Numbered from the stretch's first letter, positions 1 to 9,420 are shown. The stretch: DNA of 64,000 nt from Gemmatimonadales bacterium (GCA_007695225.1 REED01000025.1:1-64000), one strand, 5' to 3'. Notes: generated from the sequence alone by a model not told the origin. Made by a program: numbers and translations.

Positions 1-80
1 GCCGCCGGGGCCGATTCCATTCAATCCCCGGCTCTTCTCGACCCTGCCGGTCCGACGCACCAGGAACACGAGGAAGATCC

Positions 81-1631
81 ATGCCCCCATCCACATCCCA
101 CGCACCCCGTCGAATGAGCGGCCCTCTCCACTGGGCTCTCTTCCTGGGAGTCGGGATCTGGTCAGCGGCCTGGGCAGTGGAAGGGGTCGCCCAGGAGACA
201 CCCACCCTGAACCTGAGCCTGGATCAGGCCATAGCCCAGGCCGCCCGGACCAGCCCCTCGGTTCGGATCCCCCAGGGCGAGGTGTCCGCCGCCCAGTGGG
301 CCGCCCGATCGGCCCGAGCCACCCTTCTCCCCACCTTCTCGGTGGGGAGCGGGCTCTCCTGGCAGGGGGCCGGAGAACAGCGACTGGGGGGCCTCACCGC
401 CGGTCAGCTGGGAATCGGCGAGCAGCCCTCCTGGCTCTTTTCCTCGTGGGATGCGGGATTCACACTGAACCTGTCGGCCGGCGCTCTTCTGGCGCCCCGG
501 GAAGCCGACGCGGGGCTGGAGGCGGCCCGGGCCCAGGTGGGCGCGGCGGAAGCGGCCCTGATCCTGGAGGTGACCCAGGGCTACCTGGCCGTCCTCCGGG
601 GTGAAGAGGGGATCCGGCTGGCCCAACGCGAGCTGGAGCAGGCGGAGCGAAACCTGGAGCTGGCACGGGGACGTGTGGCGGTGGGCTCGGCCACCCCTCT
701 GGACGCCCGTCAGGCGGAGCTCGCCGTGGGGCGTGCCCGGGTGGGTCTCATCCGGGCGGAGGGAGAGCATCGGAACGCCGGGATTGGCCTCCTTCTCCTA
801 CTGGGAGAGCCGGAGGCGGACCGGGAACTGCGACTTACCACCCGCTTTTCCGTCGCCGAGGCGGTGCAACTGGATGAGGAGATCCTGGTCTCCCGGGCCC
901 AGACGGCCAACCCGGAGCTCCACGCCCTCCAGGCCCAGCAGGAGCGCACCGGCGTGGCCCTCCGTTCCGCCCGGAGCACCTACCTTCCCAACCTGCAGCT
1001 CTCCGCGGGGTGGAGCGGATTCGCCCGGCGAGCGGTCCAGGGCTCCTTCCTGGTGGACCAGGCCCGGCGTCAGGCCGAGGCCCAGTTCCAGCAGTGTCTG
1101 ACCAACAATGACATCCTCTCCCGCCTGGTGGAACCCATTTCCCCCATCAACTGCGCGCCGTTTCAGTTCCGCGACGCGGACCGGGAGCGGATCCTTGAGG
1201 AGAACCGGGCCTTTCCCCTGGACTTCACGCGCCAGCCCCCCTCCGCCGCCCTCTCCATCAGCCTCCCGGTCTTCCAGGGGCTCCAACGCCAGCACCGGGT
1301 GGAGTCGGCCCGGGTGGAGCGGGAGTCCGCCCGCCTCCGGACCGAGGACCGGACCCGGCGCCTTCGGGGCGACGTGATCCGGCAAGTGACCGTGGTCCGA
1401 ACGGCGCTGGAGGCCGCCCGGATTGAGGAGGTGAACCGGGAGGTGGCGCAGTCGCAGTTGGAACTGGCCCGGGAGCAGTACGAGGTCGGGATGGTGGACT
1501 TCCTCCAGCTCGCCGACGCCGAGGCCATCCTTGCCCGGGCCGAGCGGGAGCGCCTGGACGCCATCTACGGATACCACGAGGCCCTGTCGGCGCTTGAAGC
1601 GCTGGTGGGCATGCCTCTTCGAAGCCGGTAA
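81..1631 (+). CDS. TolC-family outer membrane efflux protein
   Basis: 516 aa, the outer membrane channel of a tripartite efflux pump. A signal peptide covers about residues 1-38 (hydrophobic core after the second Met at residue 12, ending near Ala-Gln). The mature part shows the TolC pattern: an N-terminal LSLDQAI motif, long alpha-helical stretches rich in Glu, Arg and Ala, and a repeated helical half towards the C-terminus. AGGAAG lies just upstream of the ATG, supporting this start. It is followed after 11 bases by a membrane fusion protein and two permeases, so it is the first visible gene of an efflux operon. Family assignment is secure; the substrate cannot be told. Confidence 0.93.
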   Translation: MPPSTSHAPRRMSGPLHWALFLGVGIWSAAWAVEGVAQETPTLNLSLDQAIAQAARTSPSVRIPQGEVSAAQWAARSARATLLPTFSVGSGLSWQGAGEQRLGGLTAGQLGIGEQPSWLFSSWDAGFTLNLSAGALLAPREADAGLEAARAQVGAAEAALILEVTQGYLAVLRGEEGIRLAQRELEQAERNLELARGRVAVGSATPLDARQAELAVGRARVGLIRAEGEHRNAGIGLLLLLGEPEADRELRLTTRFSVAEAVQLDEEILVSRAQTANPELHALQAQQERTGVALRSARSTYLPNLQLSAGWSGFARRAVQGSFLVDQARRQAEAQFQQCLTNNDILSRLVEPISPINCAPFQFRDADRERILEENRAFPLDFTRQPPSAALSISLPVFQGLQRQHRVESARVERESARLRTEDRTRRLRGDVIRQVTVVRTALEAARIEEVNREVAQSQLELAREQYEVGMVDFLQLADAEAILARAERERLDAIYGYHEALSALEALVGMPLRSR

Positions 1632-1642
1632 GGGAGCGAACC

Positions 1643-2938
1643 ATGTCAGGTGGTGGAAAGGTGGGGATCGCGGTGGTGATCCTGGTGGTGGTGGGGGCCG
1701 GGGTGGCCTTCGCCGTGAACCGCTCCGGCGACCGGGGGGTGGAGGTGCGTACCGAGGAGGTCCGGGAGCGGGAGCTCATCTCCACCATCACCGCCACCGG
1801 GAGCATCCGGGCGCGTCGGCAGGTGAACATCTCCTCTGACGTCATGGGCCGGGTGATCCAGCTCAACGTGGAGGAGGGGGACGAAGTGCAACGGGGGGAT
1901 CTCCTGCTCCGCATCGACCCCTCCCAGCCCCAGGCCGCCCTCTCCCGGGCCCGGGCCGCCCTCTCCCAGGCGGAGGCCCAGGTCTCCCAGCAGCGGGCCA
2001 GCCTACTCCAGGCCCACCGGGAGACGGATCGGCTCCGGGACCTGAGGGCGCGAAATCCCGACCTGGTGAGCACCCAGGCCCTGGAGGAGGTGGAGACCCG
2101 GGTGGAGGTGGAGCGGTCCCTCCTCTCCTCGGCGCAGCACGCCGTGGAACAGGCCCGGGCCGGGGTGGACGAAGCCGCAGAGAACCTGTCCCGCACCACC
2201 ATCTCGGCGCCCATCGCCGGTCGGGTCATCCGCCTCAACATCGAGGAGGGGGAGACGGTGGTGGTGGGAACCATGAACAACCCCGGAAGCCTGCTCCTTA
2301 CCATCGGGGATCTCTCGGGGGTGGAGGCGGTCCTCCGGGTGGACGAGACCGATGTCCCCCAGATCTCCCTCGGCGACTCGGCCCTGGTGGAACTGGACGC
2401 CTTCCCGGGTCGACGGTTCGCCGCCCGGGTGGTTACCGTGGGGAACTCGGCAATCCAGGGCGCTTCGGGAGCGTCGGCCCCGGGGGGCGGAAGCCAGAGC
2501 ACGGTGGACTACGAGGTGGTCCTCACCCTCCTGGATCCCCCGCCGACACTCCGACCCGACCTCTCCGCCACCGCCGACATCATCGTGGACCAGCGGGAGC
2601 GGGCGGTGGCGGTCCCCATCATCTCCGTCACCACCCGGGAGGAGGGCGGAGAGGACAACGGCGCCACCCGTGCCGCCTCCGACACCGTGGAGGGTGCACG
2701 ACGGGGGCTCCTGGCCCGGGACGCCGGCCCCCGGCGGGTGGAGGGGGTCTTCCTGGTCCGGGAGGGTCGGGCGGTGTGGCAGCCCGTCCAGATCGGGATC
2801 ACGGGACAGGAGTTCTTCGAGATCCTCTCCGGGGTCAGCCCCGGAGACTCGTTGGTGAGCGGCCCCTTCCAGGAGATCCAGAACCTCCAGGACGGGGACG
2901 CGGTCCGGATCCAGGAACGGAACCCGAGCTCCCGGTGA
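1643..2938 (+). CDS. Efflux RND/ABC periplasmic adaptor (HlyD/MacA type)
   Basis: 431 aa membrane fusion protein linking an inner-membrane transporter to TolC. One N-terminal membrane anchor (about residues 8-26) is followed by a biotinyl-lipoyl-like half (VEEGDEVQRGDLLLRIDPSQ), a coiled-coil hairpin (about residues 90-175), the second lipoyl half (TISAPIAGRVIRLNIEEGE) and a beta-barrel/membrane-proximal region. GGGAG sits ahead of the ATG, 11 bases after tolC. Pairing with two MacB-like permeases downstream indicates an ABC-type MacA-like adaptor rather than an RND one. A Ser/Gly-rich insertion near residues 273-286 is seen in the barrel domain. Confidence 0.92.
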   Translation: MSGGGKVGIAVVILVVVGAGVAFAVNRSGDRGVEVRTEEVRERELISTITATGSIRARRQVNISSDVMGRVIQLNVEEGDEVQRGDLLLRIDPSQPQAALSRARAALSQAEAQVSQQRASLLQAHRETDRLRDLRARNPDLVSTQALEEVETRVEVERSLLSSAQHAVEQARAGVDEAAENLSRTTISAPIAGRVIRLNIEEGETVVVGTMNNPGSLLLTIGDLSGVEAVLRVDETDVPQISLGDSALVELDAFPGRRFAARVVTVGNSAIQGASGASAPGGGSQSTVDYEVVLTLLDPPPTLRPDLSATADIIVDQRERAVAVPIISVTTREEGGEDNGATRAASDTVEGARRGLLARDAGPRRVEGVFLVREGRAVWQPVQIGITGQEFFEILSGVSPGDSLVSGPFQEIQNLQDGDAVRIQERNPSSR

Positions 2939-3008
2939 CGACCCCCGGCCGCGACTTCCGTCGCACCCTCCGCCCCGCCTTCCTCCCCGCCTTCCGCCGC
3001 CGCCCCTG

Positions 3009-4250
3009 ATGCATTTCCGGGAAGGGATCCGACTGGCCCTCCTCCAGATCCGGCAGGAGAAGCTGAAGAGCTCCTTCAGCGTCCTGGGGGTGGTCATCGG
3101 CGTCATGTTCCTGGTGGTGGTGGTGAGCGTGGTGGAGGGGATGGACCGCTACATCACCGAGGACTTCTCCAGCCAGGTATACGGCGTCAACACCATCCAG
3201 GTCCGGCGCTTCCCCCAGGTCCAGATCAACCCCGGGGGGGCCCAGTGGCGGGAGTGGCTCCGGCGACCCCGCCCCACCGTGGCCGAGGCGGCGGAGCTCC
3301 GGGACCGTCTCACCGTCCCCGTGCGGGTGGGAGTGGAGTCCAACGCCACCGGGGAGATCCGCACCTCCCAGGGCCGTCGGGTGGAGAACGCCCAGATCCA
3401 GGCCGTCTCCCGGGAAGTCCTGGAGATCCGGGATCTCCGGGTGGCGGCGGGACGCCCTTTCTCCGAGCAGGAGGAAGCCCGGGGGATCCCCGTGGCCATC
3501 CTGGGGACCACGGTGGTCGAGGCCCTTTTCCGGAACGAGGACCCCCTGGGCCGCCAGATCCGGATCCGGGGCTTCCCCTACCGGGTGGTGGGGGTTCTGG
3601 AGGAACAGGGGTCCCTTCTGGGAATGTCCCTGGACAATCGGGTCATGATCCCCATCACCTCCCGCGTCGGGCGGATCCACCCGGAACGGGGTGGGGTGGG
3701 GCAGATCGTGATCCAGACCGTGGATCCGGCGGACCTCCGGGGGGCGCTGGCGGAGACGGAGGCCATCCTCCGGGTCTCCCGACGGCTCCGGCCGGATCAG
3801 GTGAACGATTTCCACCTGGATACCGCGGAGGACTCCCTGGCCTTCTGGGACCGGATCTCCACCATCCTCTTCGTCGCCCTTCCCGGGCTGGTGGGAATCT
3901 CCCTGGTGGTGGGAGGCATCGTCATCATGAACATCATGCTGGTCTCGGTGATGGAGCGCACTCGGGAGGTGGGGGTGCGGAAGGCGCTGGGGGCCCGCCG
4001 TCGGGACATCGTGGGACAGTTCCTGGTGGAGGCCGCCACCCTCTCCGGGGCCGGGGCCGTGGTGGGCGTGGGGATCGGGTTGGGGCTCACCGCCCTGGTG
4101 CGGACCTTCACGCCCCTTCCCGCCGCCGTGGCTCCCCACTGGGTGGTGCTGGGGGTAGCGCTGGGCATTTCCGTGGGGGTGGTGGCGGGGGTCTACCCTG
4201 CCCTCCGGGCCTCTCGACTCAACCCCGTGGACGCCCTCCGGTATGAGTAG
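3009..4250 (+). CDS. ABC transporter permease (MacB/FtsX type)
   Basis: 413 aa permease with the MacB fold: one N-terminal membrane helix (about 20-42), a large periplasmic domain with a MacB-PCD pattern (GRPFSEQEEARGIPVAILG and GFPYRVVGVLEEQGS), then three C-terminal membrane helices with the FtsX signature (MERTREVGVRKALGARRRDI). It ends in the usual NPVDALRYE tail. It has no nucleotide-binding domain, so it needs a separate ATPase. The stop overlaps the start of the next permease by 8 bases, implying coupled translation and probably a heterodimer. Confidence 0.93.
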   Translation: MHFREGIRLALLQIRQEKLKSSFSVLGVVIGVMFLVVVVSVVEGMDRYITEDFSSQVYGVNTIQVRRFPQVQINPGGAQWREWLRRPRPTVAEAAELRDRLTVPVRVGVESNATGEIRTSQGRRVENAQIQAVSREVLEIRDLRVAAGRPFSEQEEARGIPVAILGTTVVEALFRNEDPLGRQIRIRGFPYRVVGVLEEQGSLLGMSLDNRVMIPITSRVGRIHPERGGVGQIVIQTVDPADLRGALAETEAILRVSRRLRPDQVNDFHLDTAEDSLAFWDRISTILFVALPGLVGISLVVGGIVIMNIMLVSVMERTREVGVRKALGARRRDIVGQFLVEAATLSGAGAVVGVGIGLGLTALVRTFTPLPAAVAPHWVVLGVALGISVGVVAGVYPALRASRLNPVDALRYE

Positions 4251-5541
4251 CATGCGCCGCCTCCTCCGTTTCCTCCAGGGGATCCGGGAAGGCGTCCGGA
4301 TCGCCCTGGAATCCTTGCGGGCCAACCCCTTCCGCTCGGGGCTCACCATCCTGGGGATCGGGATCGGGGTCTGCGTGGTGGTGCTCATGGCGGCCCTGAT
4401 CACGGGGATCCGCGGGTCGGTACAGGCCAGCATCGACTCCGCCGGCCCCCGGAATTTCTTCGTGACCCGCTTCGACCTGAGCGAGGTCCGCCTGGTGGGG
4501 GACGGCACCCAGCCCGAGTGGCTCCGGCGTCCCCCGGTGACGGTGGAAGAGGCGCAGCGGCTGGCGGAGCTTCCAGGTGTAGAGAGCGCGGTCATCTCCT
4601 TCGGCCTCCAGGATCCGGGGGGCGCAGGAGGAATGACCCTGGCCTGGGAGGGGACCCAGGTGAGTGGGATCATCGGGGCAGCGGAGTCCTCCATCTGGCC
4701 CCGGTACCGGGGGGTCACCTTCACCCGGGGGCGCAACTTCATCCCCGTGGAGGTGGAGGAGGCCCGGTCGGTGGTGGTGATCTCGGACCGCCTGGCCTCG
4801 GATCTCTTCGGGACCCGGGACCCCCTGGGGCAGCGGGTCCGGACCTGGGGGACCGACGGCACCCCCGTTCCCCTCACCGTGGTGGGGACCTTCGAGCCGG
4901 CCGAGGACCTCTTCTCCGGCGCCGTTCCCCACATCGCCATCCTCCCCTACACCACCGCCCTCCGGCGGATGAAGATCGACAGCGAGTGGGGACAGATCGC
5001 GGTGGTTCCCCGGGACGATGTTCCCCAGGCCGTGGTGGAAGACCAGGTCACCGGTCTCATGCGGAGCCTCCGGGGGCTGGCGCCGGGGGTGGCCAACGAC
5101 TTCTCCATCCTCCGTTCCACCCAGCTGCTGGAGCTCTTCGACCAGTTCACCGGCGTCTTCTTCATTGTCATGCTGGCCCTGTCGTCGGTGGGGCTCCTGG
5201 TGGGGGGCGTCGGCGTGGTGGGAATCATGATGATCTCCGTCACTGAGCGGACCCGGGAGATCGGCATCCGGAAGGCGGTGGGGGCTACCGGAGGCGAGAT
5301 CCTCTGGCAGTTCCTGGTGGAGGCGGGCTTTCTCACCCTCCTGGGAGGAGGCGCTGGACTCCTGTTGGGGGCGGGACTGGCCTGGGGGGTGGCGGCGGCG
5401 ACGCCCATCCCCGCCGCGGTGCCCCTCTGGGCCGCCCTGGCGGGCCTCACCATGGCCGCGGTCACCGGGATGCTCTTCGGCCTCATCCCGGCGGTCCGGG
5501 CCGCCCGGATGGAGCCGGTGGACGCCCTCCGGTACGAGTAG
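4243..5541 (+). CDS. ABC transporter permease (MacB/FtsX type), second subunit
   Basis: 432 aa, same architecture as the preceding permease: N-terminal helix (about 33-55), MacB-like periplasmic domain, three C-terminal helices with TERTREIGIRKAVGATGGEI and the closing EPVDALRYE. The ATG lies inside the end of the upstream gene; an ATG at 4253 is an alternative. The two permeases are paralogous and likely assemble together. No ATP-binding gene follows; the next gene is a deacetylase after a 127-base gap, so the ATPase is either upstream of this window or encoded elsewhere. Confidence 0.92.
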   Translation: MSSMRRLLRFLQGIREGVRIALESLRANPFRSGLTILGIGIGVCVVVLMAALITGIRGSVQASIDSAGPRNFFVTRFDLSEVRLVGDGTQPEWLRRPPVTVEEAQRLAELPGVESAVISFGLQDPGGAGGMTLAWEGTQVSGIIGAAESSIWPRYRGVTFTRGRNFIPVEVEEARSVVVISDRLASDLFGTRDPLGQRVRTWGTDGTPVPLTVVGTFEPAEDLFSGAVPHIAILPYTTALRRMKIDSEWGQIAVVPRDDVPQAVVEDQVTGLMRSLRGLAPGVANDFSILRSTQLLELFDQFTGVFFIVMLALSSVGLLVGGVGVVGIMMISVTERTREIGIRKAVGATGGEILWQFLVEAGFLTLLGGGAGLLLGAGLAWGVAAATPIPAAVPLWAALAGLTMAAVTGMLFGLIPAVRAARMEPVDALRYE

Positions 5542-5668
5542 GCCACGGGCACGGCCGGGCCTCCCGTGATATCATGGGGGCGCAATCCAACGGGAAGCTT
5601 CTCCCGGATTCCGACGAATCCCGACGAACTCACCTCGAACGAACCCACCTCCACCCCGCGTCCCATCC

Positions 5669-6403
5669 ATGACTCCATCTCCCCCCCTGGACGTACTGGC
5701 GATCTTCGCCCACCCTGATGACGCCGAGCTCCTCTGCGGTGGTACGCTGGCCCGGAGCGTGGATCGGGGCGAGCGGGTGGGGATCCTGGACCTGACGAGG
5801 GGTGAACTGGGAAGCCGGGGCTCCCCGGAGATCCGGGCCCAGGAGGCGGAGTCCGCGTCCCGGATCCTCGGGATCCACGTGCGGAGGAACGTGGAACTCC
5901 CCGACGGGCGTGTCGACGATGGCCACCTGGCGCGCCGGGCAGTGGCGGCGGCCCTGCGGCAGCTCCGACCCCGGGTGGTGGTGACCCACTGGCTGGAGGG
6001 GCGCCACCCCGATCACCGAGCGGCCGCGCGGCTCGTCACCGCTGCCGCCTTCCTGGCAGGGCTCCGGAACCTGGATGCTCCGGGAGAGCCCTTCCGCCCG
6101 GTCCGCATTGTCCACGCCATCGCCTTCCGCGAGGACGCCCCTCCCCCCTCGTTCGTCGTGGATGTGACAGACACCCTGGACCGGAAGCTGGCGGCGCTGG
6201 CCTGCTTCGAGTCCCAGTTCACTGGGGCTCTGGGCGCCGGCGAGGTCTATCCCAGGGGAGAGCGGCCCCTGGAGGAACAGATTCGCGCCCACCTGGCCGT
6301 CTGGGGATCCCGCATCCGGCGTCCCTTCGGTGAGCCGTTCTGGGTCCGGGAACCCCTCCTCCTGGATACCCTCGGGGAAGCGGGCGACGTGACCACCTTC
6401 TGA
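5669..6403 (+). CDS. bshB1: PIG-L family deacetylase, BshB1-like (bacillithiol biosynthesis)
   Basis: 244 aa zinc-dependent deacetylase of the LmbE/PIG-L superfamily. The metal-site motif AHPDDAE is at residues 14-20 and the second motif HPDH at 113-116. The segment DLTRGELGSRGSPEIR (41-56) followed by LPDGRVDD is the pattern that separates BshB1 from other PIG-L enzymes. BshB1 removes the acetyl group from N-acetylglucosaminyl-malate in bacillithiol synthesis. No other bacillithiol gene (bshA, bshC) is nearby, so the pathway is inferred from family resemblance only. It converges with the next, minus-strand gene. Confidence 0.85.
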   Translation: MTPSPPLDVLAIFAHPDDAELLCGGTLARSVDRGERVGILDLTRGELGSRGSPEIRAQEAESASRILGIHVRRNVELPDGRVDDGHLARRAVAAALRQLRPRVVVTHWLEGRHPDHRAAARLVTAAAFLAGLRNLDAPGEPFRPVRIVHAIAFREDAPPPSFVVDVTDTLDRKLAALACFESQFTGALGAGEVYPRGERPLEEQIRAHLAVWGSRIRRPFGEPFWVREPLLLDTLGEAGDVTTF

Positions 6404-6445
6404 CCCGTAGGGCCTGCTTTCGTCTTCACCGGCCAGACGCACCGG

Positions 6446-6799
6446 TCAGACGCAACTCACCTCCAGAAGGAGACGGCGCCAACTCGGGGTTTCGGGGCCG
6501 GAGATCCGAAGGGCCCGGGCCTGGGCCGCGCCTCCCTCCAGTAGCCAGGGGGCGAGCCAACTGCCGATCTCGGAGGGAAGTCTCCCCACCGGCTCCCCAG
6601 AGGGGAGATGGACCCAGACTTCGGGGCTCTCCTGCATGGGTGGATCGGGGATGAGGGTGAGAGCATCTCCTTCCCGGATCCGGTCCAGAGCGGACTCCCG
6701 TTCCGCGAAGACGGTACCGTGGACCGTGGCGCGGAAGCGCCGGGGAGCTCGGGGTGGGAAGGGAGGCGAGGAGGCGGAAGGAGCCGAATCAGGGGGCAT
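6446..6799 (-). CDS. Small HIRAN-like domain protein
   Basis: 117 aa. After a Pro/Ser-rich N-terminus (about 20 residues) the rest resembles a stand-alone HIRAN domain: a beta-strand with VHGTVF, a central DALTLIPDPP segment, then EVWVHLPSGEPVGRLPSEIGSWLAPWL, matching the usual pattern of a small-residue-rich value strand followed by G-x-L-P and an inhibitory helix. HIRAN domains bind DNA 3' ends in Rad5/HLTF-type proteins, but stand-alone bacterial versions are functionally unknown. It is transcribed opposite to both neighbours and shares a 171-base divergent region with the cysteine desulfurase. Domain call is by pattern only. Confidence 0.6.
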   Translation of the reverse strand: MPPDSAPSASSPPFPPRAPRRFRATVHGTVFAERESALDRIREGDALTLIPDPPMQESPEVWVHLPSGEPVGRLPSEIGSWLAPWLLEGGAAQARALRISGPETPSWRRLLLEVSCV

Positions 6800-6970
6800 G
6801 GATACCGGTGGAGGGGTGTGGGCGTCGGTTCAGAAGACCGACCCTCCCCGCTAACTTAGGGGTTGGCGGGGCAGGAGCAAGCAGAACCCTCATCCTCGTC
6901 CGCCCCGCTCCCCTTCATCTCTCCCACTCTCCCCACCACCCACGACGCGGCGCGCCCGGGATCCCAGGCC

Positions 6971-8206
6971 ATGGAACTCATCTACCTGGACCACGCCTCC
7001 ACCACCCACCTCCACCCCCGGGTGGCGAGGGCCATGGAGGAGGTGCGCGCCCATCCCCGGGGGAACCCGGCCTCGCCCCATCGGCGGGGCCGGGAAGCCC
7101 GGGGGCTCCTGGAAGGAGCCAGGGAGCGTATAGCCGGGCTCCTGGGGAGAACGCCGGGAGAGGTCTTTTTCGTCCGGGGAGGCACTGAATCGGACAACCT
7201 GGCCATTCAGGGAAGGGTCCTGGCGGCGCTGGAGGAGAGGGCGGGAGGGAGTAGGTCCCGCGCCAGTCCGCCCGTGGTGGCCCATTCGGCACTGGAGCAC
7301 TCGGCGGTGCGGGAGTCGGCGGAGGCCGCCGCCCGCCGGTTCGGGGTCCAGGTGGAGATCCTGGACGTCCTGCCCTCGGGACAGGTGGACGGGGCACAGC
7401 TGGACCGCCTGCTGACCCGGACCCCGGAACAACCCCTGCCGGTGGTCTCCGTCCAGCTCGTGAATGGCGAGACGGGCCTTGTCCTGGGGGTGGCGGAGGT
7501 CATCCGCCGCTGCCGGGAACGGGGCGTGGTGGTCCATGTGGATGCGGTCCAGGGGGTGGGCCGAGTGCCCTTCCCCTGGGGGGAGGAAGGAGCCGGTCCC
7601 CCTCCCCATCTCCTCTCCTTCTCGGCCCACAAGCTTGGCGGCCCGGGAGGAGCGGGGATCCTGGTCCGGGAGGCGGGCGTGCCCCTCGCTCCTCTCCTGG
7701 TTGGGGGCGGACAGGAAGGCGGGGTTCGCCCCGGAACGGTGGATGTGGAGGCCGCCACGGGCACCGCCGAGGCGCTGGCGCTGGCCCTCGAGTCCATGGA
7801 AGGGGAGGCCCGCCGACTGGCGGCGCTTCGGGATGGGCTCCAAGCGCGGATCATGGAGAAGATGCCCGACCTCCGGGTGCACGGGGGAGAGGGTCCCCGG
7901 GCCCCCCACATTCTCAATCTGGGCGTCCCCGCGGTCCCGCGGGACCTTCTCCCGGGGGCGATGGACCTGGAAGGGGTGGCCGTCTCCGCTGGATCGGCCT
8001 GCCGCAGCGGCGCCACCAGCGTGAGTCCAGTCCTTCGGGCCCTCTACGGTGAAGCGGCCCAGAAGGTCGCTCCGCTGCGGATCTCCCTGGGGTGGAGTAC
8101 GACCGCCGGGGAGGTGGAAACGGCGGGCGCACGGATCCTTCAGGTCCTCTCTCGCGTACGGGGAGTCCAAGGAATGCCGTGGAGGAAGTTCGGAGGCAGA
8201 ACATGA
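6971..8206 (+). CDS. Cysteine desulfurase (IscS/NifS family)
   Basis: 411 aa PLP enzyme that takes sulfur from cysteine and passes it on as persulfide. The protein opens with YLDHASTT, typical of the family N-terminus, so the ATG at 6971 is preferred over an upstream in-frame ATG at 6863 that would add 36 unrelated residues. The PLP lysine is K221 in SAHKLGGPGG and the catalytic loop Cys is C344 in SAGSACRSG. The stop overlaps the start of mnmA as ATGA, so the enzyme probably feeds MnmA for tRNA 2-thiolation. No iscU or other Fe-S genes are adjacent. Confidence 0.93.
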   Translation: MELIYLDHASTTHLHPRVARAMEEVRAHPRGNPASPHRRGREARGLLEGARERIAGLLGRTPGEVFFVRGGTESDNLAIQGRVLAALEERAGGSRSRASPPVVAHSALEHSAVRESAEAAARRFGVQVEILDVLPSGQVDGAQLDRLLTRTPEQPLPVVSVQLVNGETGLVLGVAEVIRRCRERGVVVHVDAVQGVGRVPFPWGEEGAGPPPHLLSFSAHKLGGPGGAGILVREAGVPLAPLLVGGGQEGGVRPGTVDVEAATGTAEALALALESMEGEARRLAALRDGLQARIMEKMPDLRVHGGEGPRAPHILNLGVPAVPRDLLPGAMDLEGVAVSAGSACRSGATSVSPVLRALYGEAAQKVAPLRISLGWSTTAGEVETAGARILQVLSRVRGVQGMPWRKFGGRT

Positions 8207-9420
8207 GACAATCGAGCAGCAGAGCAAAGGCCGGGCAGGCTCCGGCCAAGGCTCCGTCGTCCACGGCTCCGGCCACCGCCACCGCCACGCCGCAAAGGAT
8301 CCTGGTGGCCATGTCGGGAGGGGTGGATTCGTCGGTGGCCGCCGCGCTCCTCCACCAGTCCGGGCACCAGGTGGTGGGGGTCACCATGAAGACCTTCTGC
8401 TACGACGAGAGTGCCGGCCCCTCCCGGACCTGTTGTGGACTGGACGGAATCCTGGACGCCAAGCAGGTGGCGAACCGCCTGGGGATCCCCCACTACGTCT
8501 TCGACGTGGAGGAGGAGTTCACCCGGGATGTCATCGACGACTTCGTGGGGGAATACGCCCGGGGACGGACCCCCAACCCCTGCGTCCGGTGCAACTCCAA
8601 CACCAAGTTCCGGGACCTCCTTCAGCGGGGGCGGGCCTTGGGCTGCGATGCCATCGCCACCGGACACTACGTCCGGATCGAACACCCTTCCTCCGGGGAA
8701 TCCCGGCTCCTGAGGGGCGCGGACCGGGACAAGGACCAGGCGTACTTCCTCTGGGGCCTTCCCCGGGAGATGCTCCCCCTCCTCCAGTTCCCCCTGGGAG
8801 ACCTCACCAAGGCGGAGGTGCGGGAACTCGCCCGGGAGCTGGGACTCGTGACGGCCGAGAAGCCCGAGTCCCAGGAGATCTGCTTCGTCCCCTCGGGAGA
8901 CTACCGTGAGTTCCTTTCCCAGCGGCTCCGCCCCCGGCACCCCGCCCTCGAGCCGGGGCCCATCGTATCCCTGGAGGGAGCGGTGCTGGGGGAGCACCAG
9001 GGATACGCCAGCTTCACGGTGGGGCAGCGACGCGGACTGGGGGGTGGATTCCCCGAACCCTTCTTCGTCCTGGAGATCCGCCCGGATTCCCGGGAGGTGG
9101 TGGTGGGACCCCGGGAGGCGCTGACCTCCGAGGAGATGACGGTGGAGGGGATCCACTGGCTCACCGGGGATCCGCCGGAAATGGGGTCCACGGTCCAGGT
9201 CCAGATCCGTCATCGGGCGGCGGCGGTCCCCGCCGTGCTGGCTCCGGAAGGCGCGCTGACCCCGGAGGAGACCTCGGAGGAGACCTCCCAGCTCCGGGTG
9301 CGGTTCCAGGAGCCCCAACCGGCGGTGACCCCAGGCCAATCCGCCGTGATCTTCCAGGGGGATCGGATGCTGGGCGGAGGGCGGATCGGCGCCGCTGTTC
9401 GGATGGCAAGCGCCGGGTAG
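8203..9420 (+). CDS. mnmA: tRNA-specific 2-thiouridylase MnmA
   Basis: 405 aa. MnmA adenylates and thiolates U34 of the Lys, Glu and Gln tRNAs. The PP-loop motif SGGVDSS is at about 38-44; the two catalytic cysteines are C127 (NPCVRCN) and C227 (SQEICFVPSGDY). The C-terminal beta-barrel carries a short Glu/Thr-rich insertion near residues 350-365. The start at 8203 overlaps the desulfurase stop; the first 32 residues are a Ser/Ala/Thr-rich extension before ILVAMSGG. A longer open frame from 8092 is unlikely because it would run 115 bases into the upstream gene. Confidence 0.95.
   Translation: MRQSSSRAKAGQAPAKAPSSTAPATATATPQRILVAMSGGVDSSVAAALLHQSGHQVVGVTMKTFCYDESAGPSRTCCGLDGILDAKQVANRLGIPHYVFDVEEEFTRDVIDDFVGEYARGRTPNPCVRCNSNTKFRDLLQRGRALGCDAIATGHYVRIEHPSSGESRLLRGADRDKDQAYFLWGLPREMLPLLQFPLGDLTKAEVRELARELGLVTAEKPESQEICFVPSGDYREFLSQRLRPRHPALEPGPIVSLEGAVLGEHQGYASFTVGQRRGLGGGFPEPFFVLEIRPDSREVVVGPREALTSEEMTVEGIHWLTGDPPEMGSTVQVQIRHRAAAVPAVLAPEGALTPEETSEETSQLRVRFQEPQPAVTPGQSAVIFQGDRMLGGGRIGAAVRMASAG

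Noticed and set aside
2835-4940. 701-residue open frame on the minus strand opposite the first permease pair.
   Set aside because: It spans two real genes and an intergenic gap, is Pro/His/Arg-rich, and shows no recognisable motif.
6427-6452. 13-base tandem duplication (CACCGGCCAGACG and CACCGGTCAGACG) at the bshB1/HIRAN junction.
   Set aside because: Only two imperfect copies, partly inside the HIRAN coding end; no sign of an insertion site.
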